A stretch of 64,000 bases of DNA from Onstottus_B arcticum (GTDB lineage Bacteria > Acidobacteriota > Blastocatellia > UBA7656): NCBI GenBank assembly GCA_038040485.1, contig JBBPIE010000001.1, positions 310,001 to 374,000 on the forward strand, read 5' to 3'. How positions within the stretch are numbered: the stretch's first letter is position 1; each line of letters begins with the position of its first letter. The notes under the pieces were generated by a model, which did not search any database, was not told where the DNA came from, and saw only the letters and a list, made by a program, of their open reading frames with translations. Of the stretch, positions 63,176 to 64,000 are shown piece after piece. The position numbers and the translations under genes are program-made.

Positions 63176-63655
63176 ATGGCTGAAAGCATAACGACCGCTG
63201 AAAGCTCCCTCGGTTACAAGGTTCTCAGGTACTGGCTGCCGGTTCTGGGGATGCTTGCAGTGATGTACTGGTTCTCGACCGATGCTCTCTCGGGCGAGAA
63301 CACTCGCGGAATCATCGAAACAGTCCTCTCGTGGTTCGGCTATCATCCCGGAAACAAGTCTCTCCTTAAGATCAACTACTTCGTGCGCAAGTGCGCGCAC
63401 TTTACCGAGTACGCGGTGCTGGCCGCGCTCCTGTTTCGGGCGTTTCGAGCGGACAGCGCGTACCACTGGCGCTTGAAGTGGGCGGTTTATTCGCTTGCGG
63501 TTATTGTGAGTTGGGCGGCGCTGGACGAGTTTCACCAGTCGTTCACTCACACGCGGGGAGGCTCGATCTGGGACTCGCTTCTGGATGCCAGCGGTGGGTT
63601 GTTCTCCCTGGTGATCATCACGCTCTTCTCGTTAAGGCGCCAGAGTCGATCTTAG
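63176..63655 (+). CDS. VanZ-like membrane protein
   Basis: 159 aa with about four membrane helices. VanZ-family hallmarks are present: RKCAHFTEYAVLAALLFR, LDEFHQSF and a late Asp in SIWDSLLDASGG. VanZ confers low teicoplanin resistance in enterococci; in environmental bacteria the role is unknown. It follows atpG by 186 bp and may have its own promoter. Confidence 0.88.
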   Translation: MAESITTAESSLGYKVLRYWLPVLGMLAVMYWFSTDALSGENTRGIIETVLSWFGYHPGNKSLLKINYFVRKCAHFTEYAVLAALLFRAFRADSAYHWRLKWAVYSLAVIVSWAALDEFHQSFTHTRGGSIWDSLLDASGGLFSLVIITLFSLRRQSRS

Positions 63656-63664
63656 TCGCACGAG

Positions 63665-63738
63665 GTAATCCACGAATAACGCGAATCATCGCGAAGGTGT
63701 TCAACCCTTCGCGATGATTCGCGTTATTCGTGGATTAC
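63665..63738. terminator. Perfect palindrome, 33-bp arms, between convergent genes
   Basis: Left arm 63665-63697 and right arm 63706-63738 are exact reverse complements around the loop TGTTCAAC. It lies between the convergent vanZ-like gene and the last gene, so it can act as a terminator in both directions. The arms contain the word ATTCGCGTTATTCGTGG, of a repeated, mobile-looking type. Confidence 0.85.
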
Positions 63739-63751
63739 TCGATTGTGCCGT

Positions 63752-64000
63752 TCAGCCTTCTATCCTAAGCACTCCGATTTTCTCGAGCAGTTTTAGATAT
63801 TCGGAGACGTCCTCGACCGCGATTGACCCGTAAGCCGCCGTGATGAAGTCCCGAATAGCCTGTACGCTCCGTTTGCCATCAACCAGATTCAATATCTCGT
63901 AGAGCAATATCTCGCCGTGCGGCATCGAACTGATTCGTTCGACTGCGCGCAGATCGCCGCCTGCCCGCTCGGCTACGTAGTCGTAGTAGTACACGTTCAT
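63752..64000 (-). CDS. C-terminal part of a protein running out of the window
   Basis: At least 82 residues, stop at 63752; the frame is still open at the window edge and may start upstream. The segment (NVYYYDYVAERAGGDLRAVE, EILLYEILNLVDGKRSVQAI, EYLKLLEKIGVLRI) resembles the winged-helix-like C-terminal tail attached to some M28-type aminopeptidases, but this rests on memory of similar tails only. The ATG at 63998-64000 may be internal. Confidence 0.5.
   Translation of the reverse strand: MNVYYYDYVAERAGGDLRAVERISSMPHGEILLYEILNLVDGKRSVQAIRDFITAAYGSIAVEDVSEYLKLLEKIGVLRIEG

Overview
The window reads as a chromosomal segment of a Gram-negative, GC-rich bacterium, most like an Acidobacteriota (Blastocatellia-type) genome. 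This assignment is inferred from gene style: lpxA (lipid A), several CarboxypepD_reg+TPR secreted proteins, a secretin fused to a cohesin-like domain, paired b/b' ATP synthase subunits, a tetraether-synthase-like radical SAM enzyme, a TolB-propeller amidohydrolase, and many hairpin repeats made of short repeated words between genes. No 16S or other phylogenetic marker is present to prove it.

Layout. 1-10 kb: 3' part of lon; a three-gene membrane/zinc-ribbon operon; a CxxC AhpD-like protein; a 57-aa LysW-type carrier protein (5914-6087) beside a DinB remnant; lpxA; a PilT-like ATPase with a zinc-ribbon/receiver-like partner. 10.1-12.9 kb: a tRNA-Arg(UCG), then a more AT-rich cassette (kinase-fold-like secreted protein, two-TM protein, membrane-anchored dual-specificity phosphatase), closed by a 37-bp exact copy of the tRNA-Arg 3' part. 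13-28 kb: a 15-kb, single-strand defence-type island encoding a SNF2 helicase with DUF3883-type C-terminus (split by an in-frame TAA), a DUF4062-GHKL protein, an unknown protein, a DUF262/HNH nuclease, a DUF1156 DNA methylase (frameshifted), an MNT/HEPN pair and a HEPN-DUF499 ATPase.

28-43.6 kb: a 5'-3' exonuclease, an S15/CocE hydrolase, a propeller amidohydrolase, two radical SAM enzymes (the larger Tes-like), tRNA-His, a TPR protein and an M14 carboxypeptidase. 43.6-51.4 kb: a type II secretion / type IV pilus-like operon in the order gspF-gspE-gspD-pseudopilin-pseudopilin-pilM; both pseudopilin leader peptides are encoded by inverted repeats. 51.8-58.4 kb: two related PKD proteins (one a BACON/metallopeptidase), phosphatidylserine decarboxylase, a YdcH-like protein and a TPR protein. 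58.8-63 kb: ATP synthase genes atpF'-F-H-A-G, without a, c, beta or epsilon genes in view. The window ends with a VanZ-like gene, a perfect 33-bp-arm palindrome and the end of a gene leaving the window.

The most unusual material is the tRNA-bounded kinase-like/phosphatase cassette, the decaying defence island next to it, the Tes-like radical SAM pair, the orphan LysW, and the hairpin repeats, two of which have become coding sequence.
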